Assembly: GCA_002723115.1 (NCBI GenBank)
Contig: PBNL01000044.1
Span: 1-52,087, forward strand
Direction: 5' to 3'
Length of the DNA: 52,087 nucleotides
Source of the DNA: Methanobacteriota archaeon
Lineage (GTDB): Bacteria > Bacteroidota > Bacteroidia > Flavobacteriales_D > Sanyastnellaceae
Positions 18,099 through 26,946 of the stretch are shown one piece after another. Numbering within the stretch: position 1 is the first letter of the stretch; every line of letters starts with the position of its first letter. Below the pieces are notes generated by a model. The model did no database searches and had not been told where the DNA came from. It worked only from the letters and a program-made list of their open reading frames with translations. The position numbers and the translations under genes were made by a program.

Positions 18099-19367
18099 AT
18101 GAGTTATTGCAAAAATTACTTGGTAGCGGTGGTGATTGTTTGGTTTTTATCTAGCCCAAACCTAGCAGCTCAAGCACCCTTAAACGAAGTCATCTACCCT
18201 ACTCTAGCATCAGTAAATCTGCACCCTACAGGGATTCCAACTGCAACTCCATTCATTCCATTAAACGGAGGTCAAATCACTTTCAGATTCGACGATTTAG
18301 AAGCAGATTACAAAAACTACAACTTGAGAGTCATTCACTGCTCTCACGATTGGTGGCCAAGCGAATTGCATCCGAGCGAATATTTAGATGGGTTTTATGA
18401 GATTTCGATAACTGATATTGAAGATAGTTTTGGGACGAAGGTGAATTACACTCATTATGTGGTTGAATTGCCGAGTGTGGATATGGTTTGGACTAGAAGC
18501 GGTAACTACTGTATTGAGGTTTTCGATCCAACATACCCAGAGGAAGTTATGATTAGGAAGAGATTTGTTGTTTATGAGGATCTATGCAAAATAGAAGGCA
18601 GAATTTCTGAACCTATTGAAGTATCTCAAAAGCGCAGCCATCAAGAGGTGTTGTTTTCAGTCTTCGAAGAAAACTACAGCCTTATAGACCCCTATTCAAA
18701 TTTACATGTGTCAGTATTGCAAAACGGCAGATGGGATAATGCCTTAAGCAACATACCGCCTAGGTTTATCAAGGGTAAGGAGCTGGATTACTCAAATGTT
18801 GGATATGTATTTCCAGGGGGGAATTCCTACAGATTTGCTGATTTAAAAAGCCTCTCCTTTACTGCTAGAGGAATTGCAGGGATCAAGCAAGGTGAAATGA
18901 CCTTTCACCACTTATTGAATCCTTCAGAACGCAGAACTTACAAATACCACAACACTAGACCAGATATAAACGGGCGATTTGTAATCTCAAATGATAGGTT
19001 TGAAGCACACACTGGTAGTGATTACACTCGAGCACATTTCAGCCTACCTATGCCTTACAGAATTCACGGAAGGTCTGTATACATCTTTGGCGACATAAGC
19101 AATGGGATGTATTTGGATTCTCACAAGTTGACTTGGGATGACGAGACTTCTTCTTACAAGGGAAGTTTATTGCTTAAGCAAGGGTATTACGATTTTCTAT
19201 ACTTGGTTAAGGATGATGGTGCTCCGTTTGGAGAACCTGGATTTACTGCAGATTTAGAAGGGGATCATTTTGCAACTGACAACCTTTATTCAATTTTAGT
19301 TTACTACTCAGATTATGAGGGATATGACAGAGTAATTGGAATACAACAGTGGAACAACGGACAATAA
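18099..19367 (+). CDS. Type IX secretion system plug-type protein (DUF5103)
   Basis: The protein has about 422 residues with a signal peptide (MSYCKNYLVA, hydrophobic core, NLAAQA). The body matches the DUF5103 family: TPFIPLNGGQITFRFDDLEADYK is a recognisable stretch (positions about 18239-18307), followed by YNLRVIHCSHDWWPSELHPSEYL in the adjoining codons. Members of this family have been found as the plug bound to the periplasmic side of the SprA channel in T9SS. A GTG start at 18078 would add seven residues before the signal peptide and is less likely. It diverges from the nqr operon across about 100 bp and overlaps the next gene by one base (TAATG). Confidence 0.82.
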   Translation: MSYCKNYLVAVVIVWFLSSPNLAAQAPLNEVIYPTLASVNLHPTGIPTATPFIPLNGGQITFRFDDLEADYKNYNLRVIHCSHDWWPSELHPSEYLDGFYEISITDIEDSFGTKVNYTHYVVELPSVDMVWTRSGNYCIEVFDPTYPEEVMIRKRFVVYEDLCKIEGRISEPIEVSQKRSHQEVLFSVFEENYSLIDPYSNLHVSVLQNGRWDNALSNIPPRFIKGKELDYSNVGYVFPGGNSYRFADLKSLSFTARGIAGIKQGEMTFHHLLNPSERRTYKYHNTRPDINGRFVISNDRFEAHTGSDYTRAHFSLPMPYRIHGRSVYIFGDISNGMYLDSHKLTWDDETSSYKGSLLLKQGYYDFLYLVKDDGAPFGEPGFTADLEGDHFATDNLYSILVYYSDYEGYDRVIGIQQWNNGQ

Positions 19368-20086
19368 TGAAGAAATTAAATGTATTAATAACTGGGGCTT
19401 CTAGTGGAATTGGGCTTAGCACTGCTGCTGCTTTGTGCGCTCGTGGCCACAATGTGTTAGGCTTTGCTAGAAGGTCTGATAAACTTGATGATTTAGCACA
19501 AACCTGCTCCGACTCACCCGGCAATTTTCTACCATTTAAAGGAGATATCAAAGTTGACGTTGATGTTGAAAATGCCATAGATAAAATGGTGAGCGAATTT
19601 GGAGGAATTGACTGCATTATCCCAAACGCTGGTTTAGGCCATTTCAACCCTTTAAATGAAGGGACTATGGAGGAGTGGAGATCAATGGTAGATGTAAATA
19701 TCACAGGAGTATTGAAAACAATACACGCCACTCTCCCTCATTTATTAAAATCAAAAGGCCATGTAATAAATATTGGATCACTTGCATCACGTCAAGTATT
19801 CCAAAACAGCGGTGTATACTGCGCTACAAAGCACTTTGTTCTTGCAATGAGCGAATCAATACGAATAGAGTATTCAGGGCAATTAGCTGTAACCACAATT
19901 AATCCTGGTGCAGTAAATACTGAGTTTATTAACCACACTTCAAACGATAGTCTTAGATCTGAATACAAGCCCAAATTTGATTCAGGCATGAGCCCTGACT
20001 TTATTGCAAATGCAATTGTTGAAGCTGCCGAAGCAGGTGGCAAGGGTATTTACAGCGAAATAACTTTAAGACCTGACCGCCGTTAA
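19367..20086 (+). CDS. SDR-family NAD(P)-dependent oxidoreductase
   Basis: This 239-residue classical short-chain dehydrogenase has the coenzyme-binding TGASSGIG at residues 9-16, the structural NAG, and the catalytic Ser followed by YCATK (Tyr and Lys). The C-terminal segment INPGAVNTEF is also typical. The substrate is not predictable; the family ranges over sugars, acyl chains and small carbonyls. A GTG at 19349 would lengthen it by six residues; the ATG at 19367, coupled to the preceding stop, gives the standard N-terminus MKKLNVLITG. Confidence 0.93.
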   Translation: MKKLNVLITGASSGIGLSTAAALCARGHNVLGFARRSDKLDDLAQTCSDSPGNFLPFKGDIKVDVDVENAIDKMVSEFGGIDCIIPNAGLGHFNPLNEGTMEEWRSMVDVNITGVLKTIHATLPHLLKSKGHVINIGSLASRQVFQNSGVYCATKHFVLAMSESIRIEYSGQLAVTTINPGAVNTEFINHTSNDSLRSEYKPKFDSGMSPDFIANAIVEAAEAGGKGIYSEITLRPDRR

Positions 20087-20101
20087 CCAAGCTTAAGGGC
20101 A

Positions 20102-20109
20102 TATTTTTG
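20102..20109 (+). promoter_or_regulatory. Bacteroidota-type -7 element for prfC
   Basis: TATTTTTG followed by C is an exact TAnnTTTG match 18 bases before the prfC ATG. It lies inside an inverted repeat: AGGGC at 20096-20100 and GCCCT at 20111-20115. No -33 TTTG is evident. Confidence 0.55.
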
Positions 20110-20127
20110 CGCCCTATTTCCAAGTAG

Positions 20128-21723
20128 ATGTCGAAGATTAAAGAAGAAATTGCAAAGAGGCGCACATTCGCCATCATCTCCCACCCTGACGCAGGTAAAA
20201 CTACACTTACTGAAAAGTTTCTACTTTTTGGTGGGGCAATTCAGACTGCTGGAGCAGTTAAAAACAATAAGATAACGAAGACAGCAGCGTCTGACTTTAT
20301 GGAAATTGAGCGTCAACGTGGTATCTCAGTAGCAACATCTGTAATGGCTTTCCATTACAAGGATATGCTTATAAATCTACTGGACACACCAGGTCACAAA
20401 GATTTCGCAGAAGACACATACAGAACGCTTACTGCCGTTGATAGCGTAATTCTTGTAATTGATTGCGTTAAAGGTGTCGAAGCCCAAACCGAAAGGCTAA
20501 TGGAGGTTTGCAGAATGCGAAAGACTCCAGTTATTGTATTTATAAACAAGCTAGACTTAGAAGGACAAGATCCATTTGACCTACTTGACGAATTAGAAGA
20601 AAAGTTAGACATAAGGGTAAGACCTTTGAGCTGGCCAATTAGCGGTGGATCAACATTCCAAGGTGTTTATAATCTCTACGATCACAACGTAAGACTATTC
20701 CAAAGCAATAAAACCAAAATTACAGAGGATGTCGTAGACATTAAAAACCTGGAAGATCCACTTTTAGACGAACTCGTTGGTGAACACGCAGACCAGTTAA
20801 GAGAAGACGTAGAGCTCATTGATGGAGTGTATGACGAGTGGGATCCGGCACCGTATTTAGATTCTGAAATTGCCCCCGTATTTTTTGGCAGTGCTGTGAA
20901 CAATTTTGGCATACAAGAGATGCTAGATACGTTTGTGAAGATAGCACCAGATCCCAAACCATCTGAAGCTAGCACAAGAATGGTAGACCCTGAAGAAGAG
21001 TCATTTACAGGCTTTGTATTCAAGATACACGCTAACATAGATCCACGCCACAGAGACCGTATTGCATTCCTGAGAGTATGCTCTGGTAAATTTGAAAAAA
21101 AGACATTCTACAAGCATACTAGACTGGACAAGAAATTTAAGTTTTCAAACCCTGTAACATTCCTTGCTCAAGACAAAAGTGTGGTTGAAGAAGCTTGGCC
21201 TGGAGATGTGATAGGATTGTACGATACTGGCAATTTCAAAATTGGAGACACATTGACTGAGGGAGAGAATCTTCAGTTTAGAGGAATCCCTAGCTTCAGC
21301 CCTGAAATTTTCAAAGAACTAGTAAACAAAGACCCGATGAAAAGCAAACAGCTTGAAAAGGGTATAAAACAACTTACTGATGAGGGTGTTGCTCAGTTAT
21401 TCATTAGAGAAGCAGGCAATAGAAAAATAGTTGGAACCGTTGGTGAACTACAATTTGAAGTAATACAATACAGATTGGAACACGAATACGGAGCAAAATG
21501 TGCTTTTGAAGCCAAACCCTACCACAAGGCTTGCTGGATTGTTTCTGATAATGAAGCAAAACTCAGTGAGTTCAGAAAAATCAAGGCAAACGACATTGTT
21601 AGAGATAAAGACGGAAACGAAGTATACCTAGCTCCTTCCCCATTCCTTTTGAAAATGGAAATGGACAATTTTCCTGAAATCACTTTTCACACTACCAGTG
21701 AGTTTAAGACTGCACAGAGTTAA
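20128..21723 (+). CDS. prfC: Peptide chain release factor 3
   Basis: RF3 is a translational GTPase that recycles RF1 and RF2 from the ribosome after termination. The 531-residue protein has G1 [12 protein letters not shown], switch motifs [11 protein letters not shown] and DTPGHKDF, and FINKLD for guanine recognition, then the beta-barrel and C-terminal domains ([20 protein letters not shown] region). Length matches the family. It has its own promoter at 20102. Confidence 0.97.
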   Translation: MSKIKEEIAKRRTFAIISHPDAGKTTLTEKFLLFGGAIQTAGAVKNNKITKTAASDFMEIERQRGISVATSVMAFHYKDMLINLLDTPGHKDFAEDTYRTLTAVDSVILVIDCVKGVEAQTERLMEVCRMRKTPVIVFINKLDLEGQDPFDLLDELEEKLDIRVRPLSWPISGGSTFQGVYNLYDHNVRLFQSNKTKITEDVVDIKNLEDPLLDELVGEHADQLREDVELIDGVYDEWDPAPYLDSEIAPVFFGSAVNNFGIQEMLDTFVKIAPDPKPSEASTRMVDPEEESFTGFVFKIHANIDPRHRDRIAFLRVCSGKFEKKTFYKHTRLDKKFKFSNPVTFLAQDKSVVEEAWPGDVIGLYDTGNFKIGDTLTEGENLQFRGIPSFSPEIFKELVNKDPMKSKQLEKGIKQLTDEGVAQLFIREAGNRKIVGTVGELQFEVIQYRLEHEYGAKCAFEAKPYHKACWIVSDNEAKLSEFRKIKANDIVRDKDGNEVYLAPSPFLLKMEMDNFPEITFHTTSEFKTAQS

Positions 21724-21732
21724 TTTGGCATA

Positions 21733-22404
21733 ATGGTAAATCGCCTTCTCACATATTTTCTTGCGATCATCGCCCTAGCATCTTTCAATATACCAAACCA
21801 TTTGGCAACTAATCATTTGGAATTTGCATCAACAAACGACTCAATTCAAGAAGTTGTAGTACAAGTGAGTGGACTAGTCGTTACAGGAGATTCTCTCACA
21901 CCTCTTCCATATGCAACGGTATATAGAGCAAGGGATTCGAGAGGGACGATGACTGATGCAAATGGCTTTTTCAGCCTACCAGCGTTAGAAGGAGATACAT
22001 TGCAATTTTCAAGCACTGGATTTATTCAGCGATTTGCTGTTATAGAAGAAGGTGGTGAAAACAACCGTATTAGCATTGTCCAACCAATGTCAAGAGATAC
22101 TGTTATGATTAGTGACGCTGTCATTTACCCTTGGCCTTCGCGTGAGAGGTTTAAGCAAGAATTTCTAGCGCTAGGGCTTCAAGATGGAAACATGACCATT
22201 AGCGATCAAGCTATAGACCCTTTCGATGTTTACGATAGACTTATTGATGTAGGGTTGGACGGACAAGCAGCTAGTACTGAAGTAATGAGGCAGATGTCTA
22301 TGGAAATGCACTACGGTGGTTATCCTACTACTAACATTTTAAACCCAGTTGCTTGGGCTAGGTTTATTCAAGCTCTTAAAAACGGTGACTTGAAAAGACA
22401 GTGA
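21733..22404 (+). CDS. Secreted carboxypeptidase-regulatory-like domain protein
   Basis: The protein has 223 residues with a signal-like N-terminus (MVNRLLTYFLAIIALASF). A carboxypeptidase regulatory-like beta-sandwich follows at about 45-125, with VSGLVVTGDSLTPLPYATV and a GTMTDANGFFSLPALEGDTL pattern. This is the fold often seen as the N-terminal extension of SusC-like receptors, but here it stands alone. The rest (including DAVIYPWPSRERFKQEF) resembles a recurring Bacteroidota hypothetical family. The GTG start of the next gene overlaps its stop (GTGA), so it probably works with the TonB receptor, but its exact function is unknown. Confidence 0.75.
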   Translation: MVNRLLTYFLAIIALASFNIPNHLATNHLEFASTNDSIQEVVVQVSGLVVTGDSLTPLPYATVYRARDSRGTMTDANGFFSLPALEGDTLQFSSTGFIQRFAVIEEGGENNRISIVQPMSRDTVMISDAVIYPWPSRERFKQEFLALGLQDGNMTISDQAIDPFDVYDRLIDVGLDGQAASTEVMRQMSMEMHYGGYPTTNILNPVAWARFIQALKNGDLKRQ

Positions 22405-24941
22405 TTGCTGTAAACACACATATAAAATTTGTCGGAACAGCCCTTCTTTGGGGCTTTTTCTCGTTTTTATCACCTTGTTTTTTAATTGCTCAATCTGACA
22501 CTAGTTTCAATGTGTTTGGAATTGTAAAAGGTGATGATGGTGTAGTACTGCCAGGAGCTTCAGTGTATGCTATGGAGAATCCTAGGTTTGGCACATCTAC
22601 AAATTCAAAAGGAGAATATTCACTTACACTTCCACATTCTGGTCCTTGGACATTAAAATGTTCTATGGTTGGTTTCACAACCAAGAAAACACCAATTGAA
22701 TTTGTAACTGAAAGTCAACAGTTACATGTGACGATTTCCCTTTTAAGTACTGTGAAAATTGGAGAGGCTGAGGTTTTAAGCCATGGTGAAAAAAACACAA
22801 CAATTAAGAGAATAGACCCCAAGGTTGCAAATAAAATTCCAACTCCTAGAGGAACGATTGAGGACGTCCTTCTCCAAGCCCCTGTTAACTTTACTAGCGA
22901 ATTAAGTAGTTCATATAATGTTAGAGGAGGAAGCTTTGACGAAAACCTCGTTTATGTAAATGATATTGAGGTTTACAGACCCTTTTTAACTAGATCAGGA
23001 CAACAAGAGGGACTTTCTTTTCCTAACCCTGACATGGTTGACAGAATCAACTTTAGTGCAGGAGGATTTGAGAGTAAATACGGAGATAAAATGAGTTCTG
23101 TTTTGGATATACATTACAGAAAGCCTCAAAAGAATGCAACATCTGTTATCGCTAGTTTAATGGGAGCTCAAGTCCAGCACGATGGATTAAATAAAAAGGG
23201 AAACATCAAGATTAATTCGGGTTTTAGATACAGGAATAATTCATATATTCTAGGAACTCTTGATGAAACTGGAGAGTACTCCCCTACTTATTTAGACGCT
23301 CAATCCTACGTCACATGGGATCCCGACGGATACGGACCCTGGGAAGTACAATTTCTAGGTGTTTTTGGTGAAAACGAATATCAATTTATCCCTCAAGACA
23401 GACAGACTGATGTGGGGACAATTAACAACGCCATAAGGCTCAACATTTTCTATGACGGGAAGGAGCAGACTTCATACCAAACAGGTTTTGGCGCAATTGC
23501 TCTAGAAAGAGCTACTGAAAACAGTAGAATTAGATGGATAAATTCAGCATACCTAACTGTTGAAAGAGAGACTTTTGACATTATCGGAGCATATAGGTTA
23601 GACGAATTAGAATTAGATCCCGGGTCAGATGACTTTGGAGAAAGTGCTGGAAATCTAGGTGTAGGAGCATTTTTTGAACATGCTAGAAATCAACTAGAGG
23701 CCACTGTTCTATCTACTGCTTTAAAAGGATCGTACAATTTTGAAAATCAGGGGCATTTCTTAGAGTACGGAGTGAAATTCCAATCTGAATACATAAATGA
23801 CAATTTAGAGGAATGGGCTTTCATAGATTCTGCTGGGTTTCTAACTCCTCATCCTCAAGATAGTATCGGAATTGCTGGAAATGTTCAGCCAATTATTATT
23901 GAGGATCTTTTGATGACTCAAAATTCTGTGCGTTCGAACAGAATGACGGGATATTTACAGGACACTTGGACTATTAAGACAGGTCATGGTGAGATAAATA
24001 CTCATGTTGGGATGAGAGGACATCTTTGGTCATTGAAGGCTAACGACCACGATATTAGACAGCATATTGTAGGTGGGCCTAGAGCTCATCTGAGTTATAT
24101 CTCCGACAATAAACCCAAAACAATCTGGAACCTTAGCAGCGGCTATTACTGGCAACCACCCTTTTACAGAGAAATGCGAAATCATTTGGGTGAGGTAAAT
24201 CCAGATATTTTACCTCAAAGAGCCATTCATTTTGTTGGTGGAGTAAATCACGAATTTGAAATGTTTACTAGACCATTCAAATTTGTTGGAGAGGCATATT
24301 ACAAGGATTTGGATCAACTTATTCCTTACGAAGTGGAGAATGTAAGGCAGAGATATTTTGGGCTAAATAATTCTAGCGGATATGCAACTGGAATTGATCT
24401 AATGCTAAATGGTGAATTTATCGAGGGAATACAGAGTTGGATGAGAGTAAGTGCATTAACTGCAAGAGAAGATCTAATTGACGATATGTATGTCAATTAT
24501 TACAACTCTGACTCTACTTTAATTATCCCTGGCTATACATGGAATGACAACCCAGCATATGCAGACACTATTTTCCCTGGGTTTATTCCTAGACCAAGTG
24601 ACCAACGCTTGAGTGTCAGCCTTCTATTTCAAGACGAAATGCCTAGCAATCCTGATTACAAGGTGTTGCTCAGCTTGTTCTTTGGCACTGGATTACCATA
24701 CGGCCCTCCTACTTTAAACAGATATGAGGATGTGTTAAGAACAGCAGCGTACCGCAGGGTTGATATTGGGTTCTCAAAGGATTTCAATAAGGGATATTTT
24801 GCACTTGAGGTTTTCAATATTTTGGGCATAAACAACACGATCAGCCATACTTGGCTAGAGGATGTCAATGGAAGAATGTATGCCATACCTAATTTCCTAA
24901 CTGGAAGAAGGTTGAATTTAAAACTTCATCTAAACTTCTAG
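22401..24941 (+). CDS. TonB-dependent outer-membrane receptor with carboxypeptidase-regulatory-like N-terminal domain
   Basis: The protein has 846 residues. A signal peptide (VGTALLWGFFSFLSPC, then LIAQS) is followed by a carboxypeptidase-regulatory-like domain (about 37-115). Next come a plug domain (about 145-240, with SYNVRGGSFDENLVYVNDIEV and FSAGGFESKYGDKMSSVLDI) and a beta-barrel to the C-terminus. These receptors import large substrates across the outer membrane with TonB energy; the substrate cannot be told. No SusD partner is adjacent, so it is not a standard polysaccharide locus. The start is GTG at 22401, overlapping the preceding stop. An intrinsic-terminator-like hairpin lies at 22439-22460, inside the signal peptide codons. 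Confidence 0.9.
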   Translation: MIAVNTHIKFVGTALLWGFFSFLSPCFLIAQSDTSFNVFGIVKGDDGVVLPGASVYAMENPRFGTSTNSKGEYSLTLPHSGPWTLKCSMVGFTTKKTPIEFVTESQQLHVTISLLSTVKIGEAEVLSHGEKNTTIKRIDPKVANKIPTPRGTIEDVLLQAPVNFTSELSSSYNVRGGSFDENLVYVNDIEVYRPFLTRSGQQEGLSFPNPDMVDRINFSAGGFESKYGDKMSSVLDIHYRKPQKNATSVIASLMGAQVQHDGLNKKGNIKINSGFRYRNNSYILGTLDETGEYSPTYLDAQSYVTWDPDGYGPWEVQFLGVFGENEYQFIPQDRQTDVGTINNAIRLNIFYDGKEQTSYQTGFGAIALERATENSRIRWINSAYLTVERETFDIIGAYRLDELELDPGSDDFGESAGNLGVGAFFEHARNQLEATVLSTALKGSYNFENQGHFLEYGVKFQSEYINDNLEEWAFIDSAGFLTPHPQDSIGIAGNVQPIIIEDLLMTQNSVRSNRMTGYLQDTWTIKTGHGEINTHVGMRGHLWSLKANDHDIRQHIVGGPRAHLSYISDNKPKTIWNLSSGYYWQPPFYREMRNHLGEVNPDILPQRAIHFVGGVNHEFEMFTRPFKFVGEAYYKDLDQLIPYEVENVRQRYFGLNNSSGYATGIDLMLNGEFIEGIQSWMRVSALTAREDLIDDMYVNYYNSDSTLIIPGYTWNDNPAYADTIFPGFIPRPSDQRLSVSLLFQDEMPSNPDYKVLLSLFFGTGLPYGPPTLNRYEDVLRTAAYRRVDIGFSKDFNKGYFALEVFNILGINNTISHTWLEDVNGRMYAIPNFLTGRRLNLKLHLNF
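22439..22470 (+). terminator. Terminator-like hairpin inside the start of the TonB receptor gene
   Basis: AGCCC (22439-22443) and GGGCT (22451-22455) can pair around a 7-base loop, and are followed by TTTTC and a second T-run. The stem is only 5 bp. Being within coding sequence, it could be chance or a polar attenuator that depends on translation. Confidence 0.3.
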
Positions 24942-24960
24942 ATTGAGTAACTTCGGGGCC

Positions 24961-26946
24961 GTGAAAATACTATTCACATTAATAACATACTTGATATGCA
25001 TTCAGTGCAATAGTCTCTTTGCTCAGTTTAATCTGCAGGGGGATGGCTATTCTACTGGAAATAATTGCTATGTACTTACTGAAGAAGTTGGATTTCAGGT
25101 GAGTACTATTTGGCATGAGGATTACTTGGATATAAACATTCCTTTTGAGCTGCAGTTTACTATGAATTTTGGAGATCAGACTGAGGGTGCTGATGGAATG
25201 ATGTTCGTACTTCAACTTGAAGGCCCAGAGGCTACAGGAAATGTAGGACAAGGAATGGGATATGGAAGCATGAACACATGTTTGGGTATTGAATTTGATA
25301 CTTTTAAAAATGACGACTTATTCGATCCTTGGCCTGATCATATTGCGATTCATAGAGATGGGAATACTAATCATCAAAACCCAAACAATCTCGCAGGCCC
25401 CATTCAAGCTCATGTAGAGGATTTAAATATTGAAGACGGCCTAGACCACGCAATTAGAATTACTTGGGATCCAACAACACATTTAATAGAAGTTTACTTT
25501 GATTGTGAATTCCGACTATCAACTACAATTGATCTTGTTGAAGAAATATTTGGCGGGGAGCATTTAGTTTGGTGGGGATTTACAGCTTCTACTGGTGGGG
25601 CAAATAATTTACAATCGGTTTGTCTATACGAAAACGTTCAACCATCTGATGACATAGGCATATGTCCTGGTTTCTCTACACAGTTAATTGCTGGTGGAGA
25701 CATTTATTCAGAATACTCATGGTCACCTATTGATTATCTGGACGACCCTACTGTATACAACCCTATAGCTACTCCCCCTTCATCTCAGGTATATTCAGTA
25801 ACATACACTGATTTCTGTGGTAACATTCAGACAAATACAATTGAGGTAACAGTTGAAGCTGTAGAAGTAGAGATTATTGCTGACGAAGAAGTAATTAATT
25901 GTGAGAATGACATAGTAAACATGTCTGCATACACAAACTATCCAAACGCTACAATTACTTGGGAGGTTTTGGAAGGACAAGAATTAATAAACCAAGAACT
26001 TTACTCTGCTTCATCTACTGGTGCAGGTATTTATTCAGTTGAAGTCGTCTCACTTGATGGAAATTGCTCTGACGAAGATACTTTTGAGGTTATCGTCGAC
26101 ACGACTTCCTATTCAGCAAATGCAGGAGAGTCTTTCGAGCTAAACTGCTTAACCACATCTTATGTATTGCAGGGCAGTTCTGACGGTGATGATGCGACAT
26201 TTGTTTGGTCTACAACAGACGGACAATTTTTTGGTAGCACTTTCACTCCAAATCCTACAGTTCTGTCTGATGGAACCTACACGCTAGAAGTAACTAACCC
26301 CAACAACGAATGCACTTCGACTAGTTCTGTTGTAATAACAGAGGATGTTGCAGTTCCAGAAGTAGATTTGGGATATCCTAGCTCTGACATATCATGTGAT
26401 AGTCCTATGATTCAAATTATAGGCACAACAATAAACCCTCCTGGGTACACTAACATTATTGAATGGGATGCAAACGATGGATTTCTGATTAATCCCGAAC
26501 AAATTGAACCATATACAGACACACCTGGCACCTATGGTTTAACTGTAACATTCCTTGAAAACGGCTGCACAACTTCTCTAGAGGATTCTATAGAAGTATT
26601 TGTGGATGAGTACGCGTTCATTTCTATTGAATCGCTAATAATGCCCAACGTCTTCACTCCCAACGGAGATTCTTACAACAATGTGTTACGACCTGTATTC
26701 TCAGATCCAGAATTAAGTCACATCAACCCTATTACAATTCTTGATGAACTCGACATTTGGGTTAGAGATAGATGGGGGCAGCTTGTGTACGAAAATCACG
26801 GAGATCCAAATGTGTGGGATGGCTATAATTTAAATGGAGTAAAGGTTAGCAGCGGAACGTATTTGGTTGAGGTAAAATACATGTCTGATTGTATTGAAGT
26901 CCAAACCGGAGAGTACATGGGAGTACTCGAGGTAATCGCAGACTAA
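24961..26946 (+). CDS. Secreted lectin-like protein with T9SS type B sorting domain
   Basis: From the GTG at 24961 the protein has 661 residues; a TTG at 24943 would add six before the signal peptide (VKILFTLITYLICIQ, then SLFAQ). Residues about 25-230 look like an L-type (legume) lectin fold, with GADGMMFVLQ, GIEFDTFKNDD and the closing VWWGFTASTGG. Several Cys-containing beta-sandwich repeats of about 80-100 residues follow. The C-terminal ~100 residues (from PNVFTPNGDSYNN, through VRDRWGQLVYE and NLNGVKVSSGTYLVE) are the CHU_C/gliding-motility type T9SS sorting domain. It is the last gene after the TonB receptor and may bind glycans at the surface. Its stop overlaps ligA by 4 bp. Confidence 0.85.
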   Translation: MKILFTLITYLICIQCNSLFAQFNLQGDGYSTGNNCYVLTEEVGFQVSTIWHEDYLDINIPFELQFTMNFGDQTEGADGMMFVLQLEGPEATGNVGQGMGYGSMNTCLGIEFDTFKNDDLFDPWPDHIAIHRDGNTNHQNPNNLAGPIQAHVEDLNIEDGLDHAIRITWDPTTHLIEVYFDCEFRLSTTIDLVEEIFGGEHLVWWGFTASTGGANNLQSVCLYENVQPSDDIGICPGFSTQLIAGGDIYSEYSWSPIDYLDDPTVYNPIATPPSSQVYSVTYTDFCGNIQTNTIEVTVEAVEVEIIADEEVINCENDIVNMSAYTNYPNATITWEVLEGQELINQELYSASSTGAGIYSVEVVSLDGNCSDEDTFEVIVDTTSYSANAGESFELNCLTTSYVLQGSSDGDDATFVWSTTDGQFFGSTFTPNPTVLSDGTYTLEVTNPNNECTSTSSVVITEDVAVPEVDLGYPSSDISCDSPMIQIIGTTINPPGYTNIIEWDANDGFLINPEQIEPYTDTPGTYGLTVTFLENGCTTSLEDSIEVFVDEYAFISIESLIMPNVFTPNGDSYNNVLRPVFSDPELSHINPITILDELDIWVRDRWGQLVYENHGDPNVWDGYNLNGVKVSSGTYLVEVKYMSDCIEVQTGEYMGVLEVIAD

